Positions 44,784-54,767 of a stretch of DNA of 64,000 bases are shown here, in pieces. The first letter of the stretch is position 1. Every line of letters begins with the position of its first letter. The position numbers were made by a program, and so were the translations under genes. The DNA lies in assembly GCA_963978905.1 (NCBI GenBank), contig OZ022259.1, forward strand, positions 22,728,068-22,792,067, in the 5' to 3' direction. Source of the stretch: Trichostrongylus colubriformis (taxonomy: Eukaryota > Nematoda > Chromadorea > Rhabditida > Trichostrongylidae). The notes beneath the pieces were generated by a model, which saw only the letters and a program-made list of their open reading frames with translations, was not told the origin of the DNA and did not search any database.

Positions 44784-46500
44784 CTAGTATTTTTGATATG
44801 AATTCGGCATCTTCATTGAGCGACTCTTTTGTTGACTGAATACGGCCATACGGACAGTGCTTTCTTCACTTATGCGTGCCCCTAAGGTCGCACGACGCAG
44901 ATCTTTGTTCATTAGAAGAATCATCCATGGATTGATGAACGTCAGCATACCGATCCATAATGGTGTGAATGATCGCGTAGTGTACATGGTAGTGGTCATC
45001 TGAAAATAAGCTGTCAAATGGATAACTTAGCAGTTGTCGACCATTTACCAATCTATAAGTCATGATTTCCGGTGGAGATGGGAAAAATAAAAACAGAAAA
45101 AAGAAGATTCGAAGAACGCGTGTGCTAGGCTTCAAATAAAGTTTATCAAAGGATCCGCGCTGGGTCTAGAGAAAGAGGAAGGTGGGGAGAAATGATCCTT
45201 CTGAAAACATTCGAGGTCAAAAGAAATACTCGATAGAGAAACCCGGTTTCAAAACGCAACGTTGTGGTCTCCCGCGCATTTCTTCAAACTGCAACATCAC
45301 CTTTTCGAGTTGCTTGCTGGTGGAGATGTCATTTGTTGCTTTGTAGGGTGTATTTTATTCATTCATGATGATACGAGCTACAGTAGCGCTCAAAAGTCTT
45401 CGGCCAAAACTTTTTTGTCATAACTTTTTTTCTACTTGACCAAATTTGACAAAATTTTAATATGTGGTGCCTGAACCTATTGTCAACATTTCCTACTACT
45501 TGAGCGCCGCTTGCCACTTTTCATGATTTTTTACAAGAATTTACTACAAGACCACCCAAAAAAAGTAAGAGGCTTGTTTAAGAAAAACGGCTTTCTATAC
45601 AAAAACAAAAAGAGCAAGCCTCAGAGAACATCAATATTTTGTAGAAATACCACGACTTTTGATGACAGCGGCACAGCGGGACGGCATAGCGATGGCATGC
45701 CAAAATTAAAAAATTTCATATAACCACGTAACCTACACCGTTGCGCGCCAAAATAGTATATAAAGTATGCAGTGTCTCCGAGTACAACATACTATAATTT
45801 CTCTTAAATCGGTGCAGTTGCAAAAAAGTTACAAGTGAAAAAACCCAAGTGAAAGACCATTTCGCCGAAGACTTTTGAGCGCTACTGTACGTGAAACAAC
45901 AATAGCAGTAATCTAGTGAAACAATGAATAGGAGAATAATCGAAAGGGTAAGAAAGAAGGTCTCATGTTAAAAAAATCCGTTGAAATCACTATTACGTTT
46001 CAGCAAAATGTCGTGTGCGCAATGTGTGCAACCTAACGAAGTGCAAGTGTTACGGGTACGGTCAAAACTGCCCCTCCCGGTGTTTTTAACAAGAAACGCG
46101 GATCCCTTTTCTCACCCAATTTATAACACCCACTGCCTTGTTTGTGTCGATTCGACAAGGAGCGTAAAGGTACAAGCAAAATGAATTATTTCCGAGCTTA
46201 ATCATTTTGTTCTACGTATGATCAAAAACTTACTCCGAGCTTATTAAAGGTGTATTGTGCGCAAAAATGTATACAAGTAATGACCAAGGCAATCAGTAGT
46301 CCAATGGCTTGGATATTCATTCGTATATCTTTACGTCGTCTGAAACGGCTATTAATTAATTATATGCAAGTTTAGCGGAATCCACTAAATACTTACAAGT
46401 CTGCAGTGCTTTTTCGAATGGTGCTGATAAGAATACCGTATGCCACGGCACAGATAATAGTCGCTATCAGAAGTACCAACACTGTTTTCATGTAGTGTAT
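44784..46500 (-). pseudogene. Partial chemoreceptor paralog (TM5-TM7 exons only)
   Basis: Exons 46,500-46,397 (104 bp, TM5 MKTVLVLLIATIICAVAYG), 46,339-46,234 (106 bp, TM6 IQAIGLLIALVITCIHF) and 44,999-44,784 (TM7 LTFINPWMILLMNKDLRR, then a tail ending YQKY) match the copy at 711-3688 in length, phase and splice sites. All three are open with GT/AG ends, so they were under constraint or recently copied. No exons for TM1-TM4 are visible within several kb upstream, so a full receptor probably cannot be made. Confidence 0.7.
45381..45887. mobile_element. 507-bp Tc1/mariner-type MITE, copy 2
   Basis: Same termini and length as the copy at 3729-4235, with TA at 45,379-45,380 and 45,888-45,889. 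The matching position in duplication copy A (GAACTAAGTG near 3061-3070) is empty. It therefore inserted after the duplication. Confidence 0.85.
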
Positions 46501-46549
46501 CTAAATTTGGTAGCCTCGAAGAAGTTGTTCTTGAGACGTGTATTTCATG

Positions 46550-46880
46550 CTTTAAAATCCTACTATATATAAAATACTTCGTTTGTCTCTCCGTCCGTCA
46601 CGAAATTAGGCATAACATGAAAAACAATCTGCGGAGATGGGGACAAGTTTGGGATAGGTACGGCTTGGGACAAGAAGTAAAGAGCACACATGAAACAAGT
46701 TCAGCTCCGTCCACGGTGAGCGGAGCATGCGCCGAAACTTTGCCTCTAGACACGAAAATTCTTAATTAGGTTCCGGACAGCCAGAACGTGAGGAAAGGAT
46801 AAATTAAGGTCAGCAATGAGTTTGTGATGGTCATGAAAGAGGCCTGGCACAGTGCGCGGAGCGTACAACAAATATTTTTA
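46550..46880. repeat. Dispersed GCTCCGCCCAC-type repeat, copy B
   Basis: It opens TATATATAAAATACTTCG with CTCTCCGTCCGTC, then GGGGACAAGTTTGGGATAGG and AGCTCCGTCCACGG boxes. It corresponds to 4245-4835 in copy A. Confidence 0.5.
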
Positions 46881-46899
46881 ACTCGGTTCCAACGCAGCT

Positions 46900-47850
46900 T
46901 TGAATGACTATCGTCGAAGCCATCTTGAGCATACTCTAAGCGAGCGGGCAACCCCCCACCCCCTCCCTCCCTAAAGTCGGCGTGGCGTGATGTGGTAATG
47001 GGTACAAAGTAAACTGACAGAAAGAAGCAATTTTAATCTACCCACGGACGCCCATGGTGTTACGACGCAGTAGTGTGCGCTAGCTCGGGTGTGTACCCTC
47101 ATGTCAGAATTTCGCACCGCAGCATGTGGCAAGCTAAGCAATGCGGACGAGCTAAAGGCGTCGTGTTGTTGGTCCCGAAGTGATCACAAGTCAACTGTGT
47201 ATCGCGCTCCTAGTATTACCGTGTAATCGTTCTAACGTGAGACCCAACTACCTCGACGCGCATAGCTCGCACACACTGCTTCGCACGCCGCTCGTCGTCG
47301 TGCAAAATGCTGACATAAGGGCATACACCCCGCTAGCCCAACTGGTATTCATAGATTATTATGATAAGTTAACTTCAAGGGCGTCAAACGAATTTTGGAC
47401 ACCTTCAAGATTCATCAGGTCCTATCCAGTATATGCTACATTGTAAATTGGTCTCAAAAGGTTGTCACCCCTTTGTAGAAACTGACTGGTTGCAGTAATT
47501 TTCGGGCGGATCAATAGAAAGGTTGAGTAAGCTCGTTGCACTGAATATGGTGTACTGCGTGTTCCTATACCAGACACGCCTGACTACATATCAAATTGAT
47601 TCTTCGGCTATCCATAACGTTTACAATGGGACCTTCTTCACTTCTTCGGAAGAAAGAATTTTCTCCTGAGACTAGTGAGGGAGAGGAAGTTCTGAGGTAG
47701 ATAACGCACTTCTTATATCAAAACCGTTTTTGCCCATCGAAAGTGTTCCATCTATCTCGAAGCTCCTTTCCTGATCGTTGATCTAGTGTCAAATAACACA
47801 TTCCCCTCCCTTTACATTGAAAAAATCTTATCGCTCTTCGCGCTATAAGG
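46900..47850. other. No gene recognised
   Basis: A piece at about 47,110-47,165 (TTTCGCACCGCAGCATG ... GCAATGCGGACGAG) is the inverted counterpart of bases 40-90 at the window's left edge. Otherwise featureless. Confidence 0.35.
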
Positions 47851-47940
47851 CCGCGTTCATACTTTGTGGGTCGGCGGCAGGACGTGGCTGCGTGTCTCTG
47901 CCACCTTGTCTCGTTCCTGCGTCGTCTCTACCCTTCTCCT
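47851..47940. mobile_element. Half of a P1 palindromic element
   Basis: TAAGGCCGCGTTCATACTTTG followed by GGGTCGGCGGCAGGACGTGG. The opposite arm is missing. Confidence 0.5.
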
Positions 47941-48140
47941 TTATTATTATCAGTGAAATTCGTCTGCATGACATATTATAGAGTGATTGTTAGCAATTTT
48001 CAGCCCCTTCGGTGCGATACCACCGGTGCGATACGAGGACAGGATGCGGCCACTTTCTGCGGTTTTTGTTCACCCTCACAATGAGTTTCAAGCATCGGAT
48101 GATAAACTCTGCTAGGCTCTGATCCACCCCCCCCCCTCCT

Positions 48141-48190
48141 GTCGACTCGAAAAAGTAACGAAGTCAACTTCGCTTCTTTTTCGAGTCGAC
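48141..48190. repeat. 50-bp hairpin
   Basis: GTCGACTCGAAAAAGTAACGA and its near-exact complement GCTTCTTTTTCGAGTCGAC flank a short centre, next to a C11-type homopolymer (48,127-48,136). Function unknown. Confidence 0.6.
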
Positions 48191-48830
48191 ATTCACTCTT
48201 TTTTCGATCCCCAGTCGTCACTAGAGGAACATTCAATCGGCATGACTGACTTTGGGTTTTTTTTAGGTGACCATCGATCGGTCATTGAATCTCAGCGTCG
48301 GTCGGACTATTGATCGTCATTTCCCACACGTGCAGAGTGGCTGGTTTTTCTTTTGCTTGGATTTCGATTCAAAATAAGAATTCCGCTACTTTTATTTCTT
48401 TTTCTGCGATTCCATCCGTTCACTGTCGCTCGATATCATTTGGAAAAGATCATTTGTTGTGAGGACATAAACATCATTGAGTTCTAATGTAGTAAAAACG
48501 GGTACAATTACTCGGCGTGAAAAAGGAGTTTTTCCGGGGTTAGTGGACCTGGAACGACTTCTTTCAACGAGTTTTTTTTACCTGATGAGGACCTTTTTGT
48601 GGTCGGGATCAATGTGGGAGAAAGGCGCGTTTACGAGCGAAATCGTATAGTGCGTGTCACTGCATCAGTACTTAATAGCACGCGAAACGGCTCCATTCTT
48701 ACAGTATGAATGGTTATGGAGGGTTTTCAGGATAAGGATTTCGAATAGGCTCAAGGAAGGAACTTCGGGGTGATTCAACTACCCGAAGCTCCTTCCCTTC
48801 CAAAGCCTCGGGTGCGATACTTCGCTAGAC
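48191..48830. other. No gene recognised
   Basis: AT-rich DNA without motif or clear repeat. Confidence 0.3.
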
Positions 48831-48832
48831 CG

Positions 48833-49752
48833 CGTTCACAGTTTGCGCCGGTAGGGCGTGACTTTGTTCTCAGGTAGCGAGGCATAGTGGCACGGAGGAA
48901 GTGCAGAGACGGGGTGTGTACACTTATGACAAAAAATCGCTTTGCGGCGTCACACTCGCAGCGCTATCAGCACGGTTTGCCGCTGTCTGCTGGGGTTCCG
49001 CTCAGGACCCATAATTGTGGCACCATGGTAGCTCTTTTAAGAAAGCAGCATTTGTTGTGTTTAGATAGCTCAGAACCATGCTGCAATGATGCGGACTGTA
49101 TAATTGCAGGTTGTTATCACATTGAGGGGGAACTAATAAAAAGTTACCCATCTAAGCATTTTGAGTGGATTTTTTCGGGGTCAATCTGCAATCTCAGATG
49201 GATCTTTTGCTTTTTTTTCCTGAGCCGCAATGTAGAAACAAAATTCTAACCTATTCTAGGTTAAGGTTCTGATGTCTATAGTGCGATGCCTCCCCCTCCT
49301 CATTACGATCACTCTACTCAGCTGTTTATTCTTCCCTCACAGAAATGAGAAGCTGGTCCAGTCAGGAGTCTCGGTGAGCAGGCCTCTGTTACTGTAAGCG
49401 AAGAAAAGCAAAAAAGTCTCTTCGGATTTCCACTAAGCTTGGAATTCGAGAACTGCCTCAGGACTAATGTTGACCGAATTCTATGTAAGCAGGAAACATA
49501 TACTACAACTGGTCACGTTGTGTCTAGGAAACTCGGAAGGAAAAGTGACTCCGGACGTCAAACTATCGAGGACCTGTACGCAGTCGCACGGGAACAACCA
49601 GCACGGACTCGCCGCGTGCGGCCACGCGATTTTTTGTCATAAGTGCACACACCCGCAGAGACGACACGGCAATGAGACAGGGTGGCACAGGCGGAGACGC
49701 ACAGACAAGCAGCCACGCCCTGCCACCGGCACCACAAATTATGTACGCAGCC
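48833..49752. mobile_element. 0.92-kb inverted-repeat element related to P1
   Basis: The left end GACCGCGTTCACAGTTTGCG with GGTAGGGCGTG pairs with GCCACGCCCTGCCACCGG at 49,695-49,725. Inner arms also pair (CTTATGACAAAAAATCGC near 48,923 and GCGATTTTTTGTCATAAG near 49,626). The middle is unrelated AT-rich DNA with no recognised gene, so a cargo or a later insertion is possible. Confidence 0.6.
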
Positions 49753-50097
49753 GTAAGCATCCATGGGGATCATATGCTGTAAAAGTTGTCTTTAACAAAA
49801 GCGTGTGTTTGCCGTCTTTTTGGATGTGTTTGGTACATTAATACGTGATACACGGTGTGGCGCCAAAACTCGCCTACTCTCCCCTTTCCCACAACAACTC
49901 CCAATGTTGTTGCCCTCCTTAAATCACAGCATAGGCTGCTTCCTTTTCTTAACAATGACCCTAATCGTTTGAATAGATACTGAGTATATGTAATCACTGA
50001 TGTTTCTTTGTTTCTACATATGTAATGCTTGTTCTTTTAGGTGTAGTGAGTTCGAAAGGAAAAAACAGATCTACAGTTCAAAACACTTCCGCAAACT
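49753..50097. other. No gene recognised
   Basis: AT-rich DNA with nothing recognisable. Confidence 0.3.
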
Positions 50098-50334
50098 TTA
50101 GCAGAAGCCACCCGTAGGGCTGTATTTGATTGACGGTCGCTCAATCTGGTGAGTTCCACATTTTTTTCCATTTAGATTAATAAATAACTGATGACTGGGC
50201 TGTTGATCTAACCACTGGAGTATTTCAAAAGGTTCCACCCACCGTGAGATACACGCTCCACTACTGAGTGCCTCTACTTGGCAGCGGAGGAGGAGGCTTG
50301 CAATAGCCATAGTTAGAGAAAATAAGAGTTCCAT
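50098..50334 (-). CDS. Hypothetical small secreted-type protein or first exon
   Basis: A 78-codon frame starts with a signal-peptide-like segment (MELLFSLTMAIASLLL) followed by VEALSSGACISRW. A related beginning exists at 35,125 and the upstream 200 bp are also conserved between the two places. A GTGGGT shortly after ISR could be a splice donor, so this may be only a first exon. No family recognised. Confidence 0.35.
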   Translation of the reverse strand: MELLFSLTMAIASLLLRCQVEALSSGACISRWVEPFEILQWLDQQPSHQLFINLNGKKCGTHQIERPSIKYSPTGGFC

Positions 50335-50530
50335 AAGAAAGCGAAGCTAATACTAGCGTTGGAAGGTTTCTGTTTCTGATAAATAAAAGTTGTTACGTCC
50401 ATTTCAGTCTCCAGTTCTTTAACGGTTTCTTGTTATTCCTAGAAGTTGCATTTAAAGGCACTGTTAAGGATAATTATGTCACATTGCGGAATATTTGTGG
50501 ATTATAAAAATCCAGGTGAGTAGTAGTAGA
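50241..50530. repeat. Duplicated block shared with 35,013-35,325
   Basis: Long matching stretches include AGAAAGCGAAGCTAATACTA, AGAAGTTGCATTTAAAGGCA and ATCCAGGTGAGTAGTAG. In the other copy a LINE has inserted right after this block (about 35,328). Confidence 0.7.
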
Positions 50531-51188
50531 GTAGTCGTAACAGTAGAGAAAGAACGGAACAGGGCGGTCAAAAATCCGAGAAATAGGAACTCGAAACCCT
50601 TTTTCTCAATCCTTCCCATTCCACCCTCTGTATCACGGCGCGTAGCCTCACGTAGAATTTTCACGCGGCCGCCCGCGGCGAGCGGCGCGGCTGATCTCTT
50701 TGCTTGTGTTTGCGTGCATTGTGTACTCTCCCTTTGAAGTTCACACTCCAGTTGGTTATTTCTTGAATAGAATTCTCATTATGTAACGGTGATGAGAAGG
50801 TATTGCTTCTTTTACTTTTAGTACTACTTTGTAGTAGTAGTACTTTTAGTAGTACTTTTTTATTTTAGTACTTTTTGTGTTACTATCTCGCCTTTTTAGG
50901 GTCCCAAAGTTATTGTTCTCAGATGATGATGAGATAAACAGTTGTTTCTTTGAAGGATCTCCATGGTACTAGTCCCTTTCGTTCTGAGCGGAATTCTAAC
51001 CGACCGCGGCAAGTCGTGCTGATCGCGCCGCCAGTGCGACGCCACAAAGCAAAGATTCGACATAAGGCTACACAGCCCTGTATCATTAGCGGTGGGGTAG
51101 ACACAAACAGGCGAGAGGCTAAACCAGTGAGTCGCAAAAGTTGCTCCGCCTCGCAGCCGCTCGCCCATCGGATTCGAGGCAGCGTGCA
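50531..51188. other. No gene recognised; short GC-rich and low-complexity tracts
   Basis: A GGCGAGCGGCGCGG motif near 50,675 recurs near 7,765. A TAGTAGTAGTACTTTTAG low-complexity tract lies at 50,817-50,875. Text near 50,990-51,080 (ATTCGACATAAGG) echoes the window's left edge. Confidence 0.35.
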
Positions 51189-52400
51189 GGGTCAAGCCTC
51201 CGCTAAGGAATCCTCGACGGGGGAGGGGGGGGGTCGTACTTGGTCCGCTATGAAGGGGGGGTCGTAATCGTTTAGGTAGGCAGTGATCAACAGAATTTCT
51301 AACGCTGAGGGTCTAAAGTGTAAGGAGAGAAATGATAAAACTGACTAAGTAGGTTTGAACCCGAAGCTAATTTAACAAAATCATCATGGAAACCTCATGC
51401 ATGGCGCGATCCACAACGAAGCCACCAATGTCAATAACTCTTTCATTCGTCCGCCGGCAGAAAACACGTACAGAGACACCTCCGAAATTCACCGATTGGA
51501 AAGCAATATCTATCAACGGGTACCACCGTGGATGGACACTCCAGAAACAATGGGATGAAAACAAAAAATTAGCTGATATGGAATTCTTTCATATCTTACT
51601 ACGATTGCAAGTACGTAATCTGGTGTTAGCGGCCACTATGTGGATCGCAAAAACGTTTGCATTCATTAAGAATGTGGATGAAGCCTTCATGCATGGCGCA
51701 TCCCACAGAGAAGCTGACCGACGCTTCTCGCCTCTCCACTAGGCCTCCGAGAGCGAAGTATGCATAATGGAAAAATTTCGGTAACAATGAATCGATTTTT
51801 GGGAAGATTCGTGGGAAGATCTCGCAAATTCGACAAAAAAAAGCTTCCCTCAACTGGCTTTTCTGAATTTTTCTTGCTTCATTTCGAAGATATGGCATAG
51901 CTCAGATAGTCGTTCGAAAGCGACAACCTAGCAGACCCTGCTTCACCAAAACGAACTCATATGGTAAAGTTTGAAGGAAGTTATGGCCATTTCCGTGAAA
52001 CACTTCAAAATTTTCCTCATCGAATCCTCATCAGGTTTCTCTCAAAATAACTTCCTTCGTTTTGAAGATATGGCATAGCTTAGGTAGTCATTCGAAAGCG
52101 ACAACCTAGCAGACCCTGCTTCACCAAAACGAACTCATATGGTTGAGTTTGAAGGAAGTTATGGCCATTTCCGTGAGACACTTCGAAATTTTCCTCATCT
52201 AATCTTCATCTGGAAACCCATATCGAGAACTAAACAACGATTGGGGAAAGCAAGCGGCCAGTAGATAGGTGTGAGGAACAGTCCACAGCTGTTTCAAAGA
52301 TGGGCTCCAGGTAAAGTTGTTGAAAAATGTCGGAATTTAGTATGTGGAAGATAACGCGCTCCATTCAGATCGCGACGCAGCCGCACCTATTCCTTTCGCG
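51189..52400. mobile_element. Unclassified G/C-homopolymer element, inverted copy 2
   Basis: It starts GGTCAAGCCTCCGCTAAGGA, then GGGGGGGGGTCGTA and a second GGGGGGGTCGTAATCG, exactly as the inverted right end of copy 1. It carries the doubled 177-bp unit (about 51,880-52,215). The far end stops near 52,400 in the part equivalent to 24,930, so about 320 bp of one terminus is missing. Confidence 0.6.
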
Positions 52401-52829
52401 CATATTTGTCGGCGATTCGTTCCTCTTTTTGTTTTCTTGTTGTTTTATAATGTTCTTTCGGTGTTTAGGGAGTTAGGGTGGAAAAAGTAGCATGCTGCGC
52501 TCTATCCATGAGTTAGAGACGGTCTCTAACGTTATGGTTAGAGCGCAGAGAGGCCGTAGCACTAGCCGAATTGGGCTCGAGTTTTGCAATGAAATGCTTT
52601 GATGAAGTAAATTCGAGTTTTTTTTATTATCCTGTGTTAGCCTGAGTCTGAGGAAAGGAAATTCACTTTGCGTAGGCTTAGGCGAACACGCGTAAGTGAT
52701 TGTTTAGTCCAGTTGAAGCAAATTTCTTGTAATATACCAATAAAAGAATATTTCGTTCATTTGTATCCAAGTTCGACTTTCTATAAATCTTGGCATTGTG
52801 TTTATTTATCTGTATTCTTCTTGAAGCCG
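52401..52829. other. No gene recognised
   Basis: Contains a short imperfect inverted repeat (CTCTATCCATGAGTTAGAGAC ... TTAGAGCGCAGAG region, 52,500-52,545). Otherwise nothing. Confidence 0.3.
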
Positions 52830-53512
52830 TGACCAAGATGTTAATCAATTTTATTCGGCTAAGGTTTCGGCCTTATCGCCTTCCTCAGAGCCTTGAAATT
52901 CAAAAATAAATGCGATTTGTCCCCCAAAACCATTTCAAACTTACAAAACAGTTTATTCAGACCAGAGGAGTTTGGAAAAGAGTCGCAAACCAACCGCGGT
53001 GGAGCTAACCTGTAAACACGACCGGCTGTCGCTGAGACAGGCCGAGGAATGGGGCGAGTTCACTTGTTGTTGCTATGCACTCATCTTTCCTGTTCATTTT
53101 GGGGTTTTTGGCTCTCAGACTCCACATCCCCATGACATCGCAAGCGGTGAGAGCCCAGGGGGGTCTCAGGCCTCGATTTCTCCAGGCCATCAAGGTGTTC
53201 CTTGATTCTAGTGCAGAGAGGTCGCCCAATTTCTCCAATATAGCCATCTCCACAGAGCTTACAAGTTATCAGGTAGACCACACCTGACTCCTGGCAGTCA
53301 CCTTCTCGTCCATTAGGACAGACCACACAGTGAGAGGTAGCACATATGCGATCATAGCCTCGGTTCCGGACTAACTGTTGCCTAAGGGAAGTTGGGGGAA
53401 TTTCGACCAACTGGACTGCATCGTCGAGGCCACACCTGTGTAGAGCTCTCCTGACGGCCGAGCTGATGGCATCGGCTATGAAAGGCATGCAGAACTATAC
53501 CTTCTCGCCCTC
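52830..53512 (-). pseudogene. PLE2, 3' part with GIY-YIG endonuclease
   Basis: The terminal text at 52,830-52,900 (GATGTTAATCAATTTTATTCGG, GGTTTCGGCC) resembles the PLE1 terminal repeat. The minus-strand frame 53,488-53,081 carries FIADAISSAVRRALHRC, a CxxC-type segment and the GIY-YIG signature GVVYLITCKLCGDGYIGEIGR with RIKEHLDG. One stop precedes FCMPFI. The rest of this PLE continues on the other side of the LTR insertion at 62,442, in register with the PLE1 order. Confidence 0.85.
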
Positions 53513-53766
53513 GTAAGTGCAAGGGGTATGAGCTGTTCTCGGGATACTGTAGTGAGCGTTCGATGGTCGAGACTGATGTTGTGCTTTCAGCATGCGCGAG
53601 GCGAGGAGCCGATGGAAGGCATTCAACGGAGGACGACGACTGGAGGATGGCGGCTGACCCCGACTGGGTCGAAGAACTCACGTCTCCTATCTATCGCCGG
53701 CACCTAATAAACCTGATGTCATTCTATGGTGTTCCCAGCTAATATGATCCACCATCGCATTTACTG
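53513..53766 (+). repeat. 5' LTR (254 bp)
   Basis: Identical to 62,188-62,441 over all 254 bases compared. It contains an AATAAA signal (53,706-53,711). The exact ends are uncertain by one to three bases: the 3' copy is preceded by T (giving TGTAAG), the 5' copy by C. Confidence 0.9.
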
Positions 53767-53780
53767 GTAGCAGCGAGTGC
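53765..53780 (+). promoter_or_regulatory. Primer-binding-site-like sequence
   Basis: TGGTAGCAG at the LTR edge matches the 3' end expected of animal initiator tRNA-Met for nine bases (from general knowledge of that tRNA). The following CGAGTG does not match. The position is right for minus-strand priming. Confidence 0.55.
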
Positions 53781-54767
53781 GCCGGGCATCAGGAGCACGT
53801 GAGTTTTTTAACTTAGCTGCCCCGTAGCCGGGCATTAACAGATCTGGCCAATCTTTTCTTTGCCCATTTACGGGTTCGTTCCTTGAGGTTGCCGCCTCCA
53901 TTCGCGACTTTGCTCTTTCCTTTCTTTTCCTTCGATTTGCTCTTTTTTCTCTTTCGCGCGCCAACAGAATGTATCCCACCATGGTGGCTTGTGAAGCCAG
54001 AAACAGATCTGTCGTTTGCGTGGTCAGTATAGCGGTCGGACGTCCGTTGTATCCCCAGGTGTTTGCTAAGCGTTTGGTAATTCTCGCGAGGTAGTGAGGG
54101 GTTCGGTGGAGTCTATAGTCAGTAAGGCCTTTCGTTCGTGGCACTCAGTGCATATTTTGTAAATCGACCCCCGTTGAATAGCATGCTATGGGTTTCTTCG
54201 TGGTTGCCTGGGTATATGGCAGTACAGTGTAACGTGGCTTGAGAAGCCAAGGTCGAATCTTTCCGCAAGTGTTCGAAATAGACGCGGTGAGTCTTGTATT
54301 GGGGTTTCTGTGTTTTTGGAGTTTCTCTTGTTCTGATGCTATTGGCTCATTTCCTAGCACACCTTCGTTTCTGATGCAAACTTTAACTTCTAATGCAACT
54401 GCGCAACTCTTTCTTCGTCAGTCTTTTACCGATGAGTCAGCGTTCAGCGCGCTGCGCAGCTTTTTGTTGTGGTTCGCTTTGTTCGCGCTGGACGGTCTTC
54501 TCGCGGCTCGGCGATTTCTCGATGCAGCCTCCGATAAGCAATGTTTACATTTTGTCCATGCCATCGACTCTAGGCTCGGGAAATCAGCAGGCGGACGGGG
54601 GCGCCTCGGAATGTTTGAATTCCAGGGGCTTGATGTTTTGGATCGCCTTCGCACCCATTAGCAACTGCATATAAAATCTCCTCTGTCGCGGCTCTGCTGT
54701 TCCATTTGTCGTCTTCGACTGCGCTGCGTTCTTGTATTCGCTATTCTGCTACTAGTCTGGTGTCGCT
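53781..54767. other. Leader of the LTR element with antisense open frames
   Basis: This is untranslated leader upstream of the polyprotein. On the minus strand a 127-codon frame (54,144-53,761) with a lysine/arginine-rich centre (REREKRANRRKRKERAKSRM) ends at the LTR edge, and another (54,360-54,145) precedes it. Neither matches a known family. They may be chance or an antisense product. Confidence 0.4.

Larger units (their letters stand above)
44213..46870. repeat. Segmental duplication copy B
   Basis: Partner of 110-4835. It retains the three 3' chemoreceptor exons and flanking DNA but lacks the 1.75-kb block present in copy A, and has its own 507-bp MITE. Nothing corresponding to chemoreceptor exons 1-3 was found to its right, so only the 3' part of the locus was copied or kept. 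Confidence 0.8.

Noticed and set aside
53513..53766. 254-bp direct repeat read as a target-site duplication of an 8.4-kb insert
   Set aside because: The repeats have LTR neighbours (PBS-like site inside the left one, polypurine tract before the right one, AATAAA within) and flank gag-RT, so they are LTRs.
53765..53790. A tRNA fragment or gene at the LTR edge
   Set aside because: Only nine bases match a tRNA 3' end; there is no cloverleaf, and the position fits a primer-binding site.
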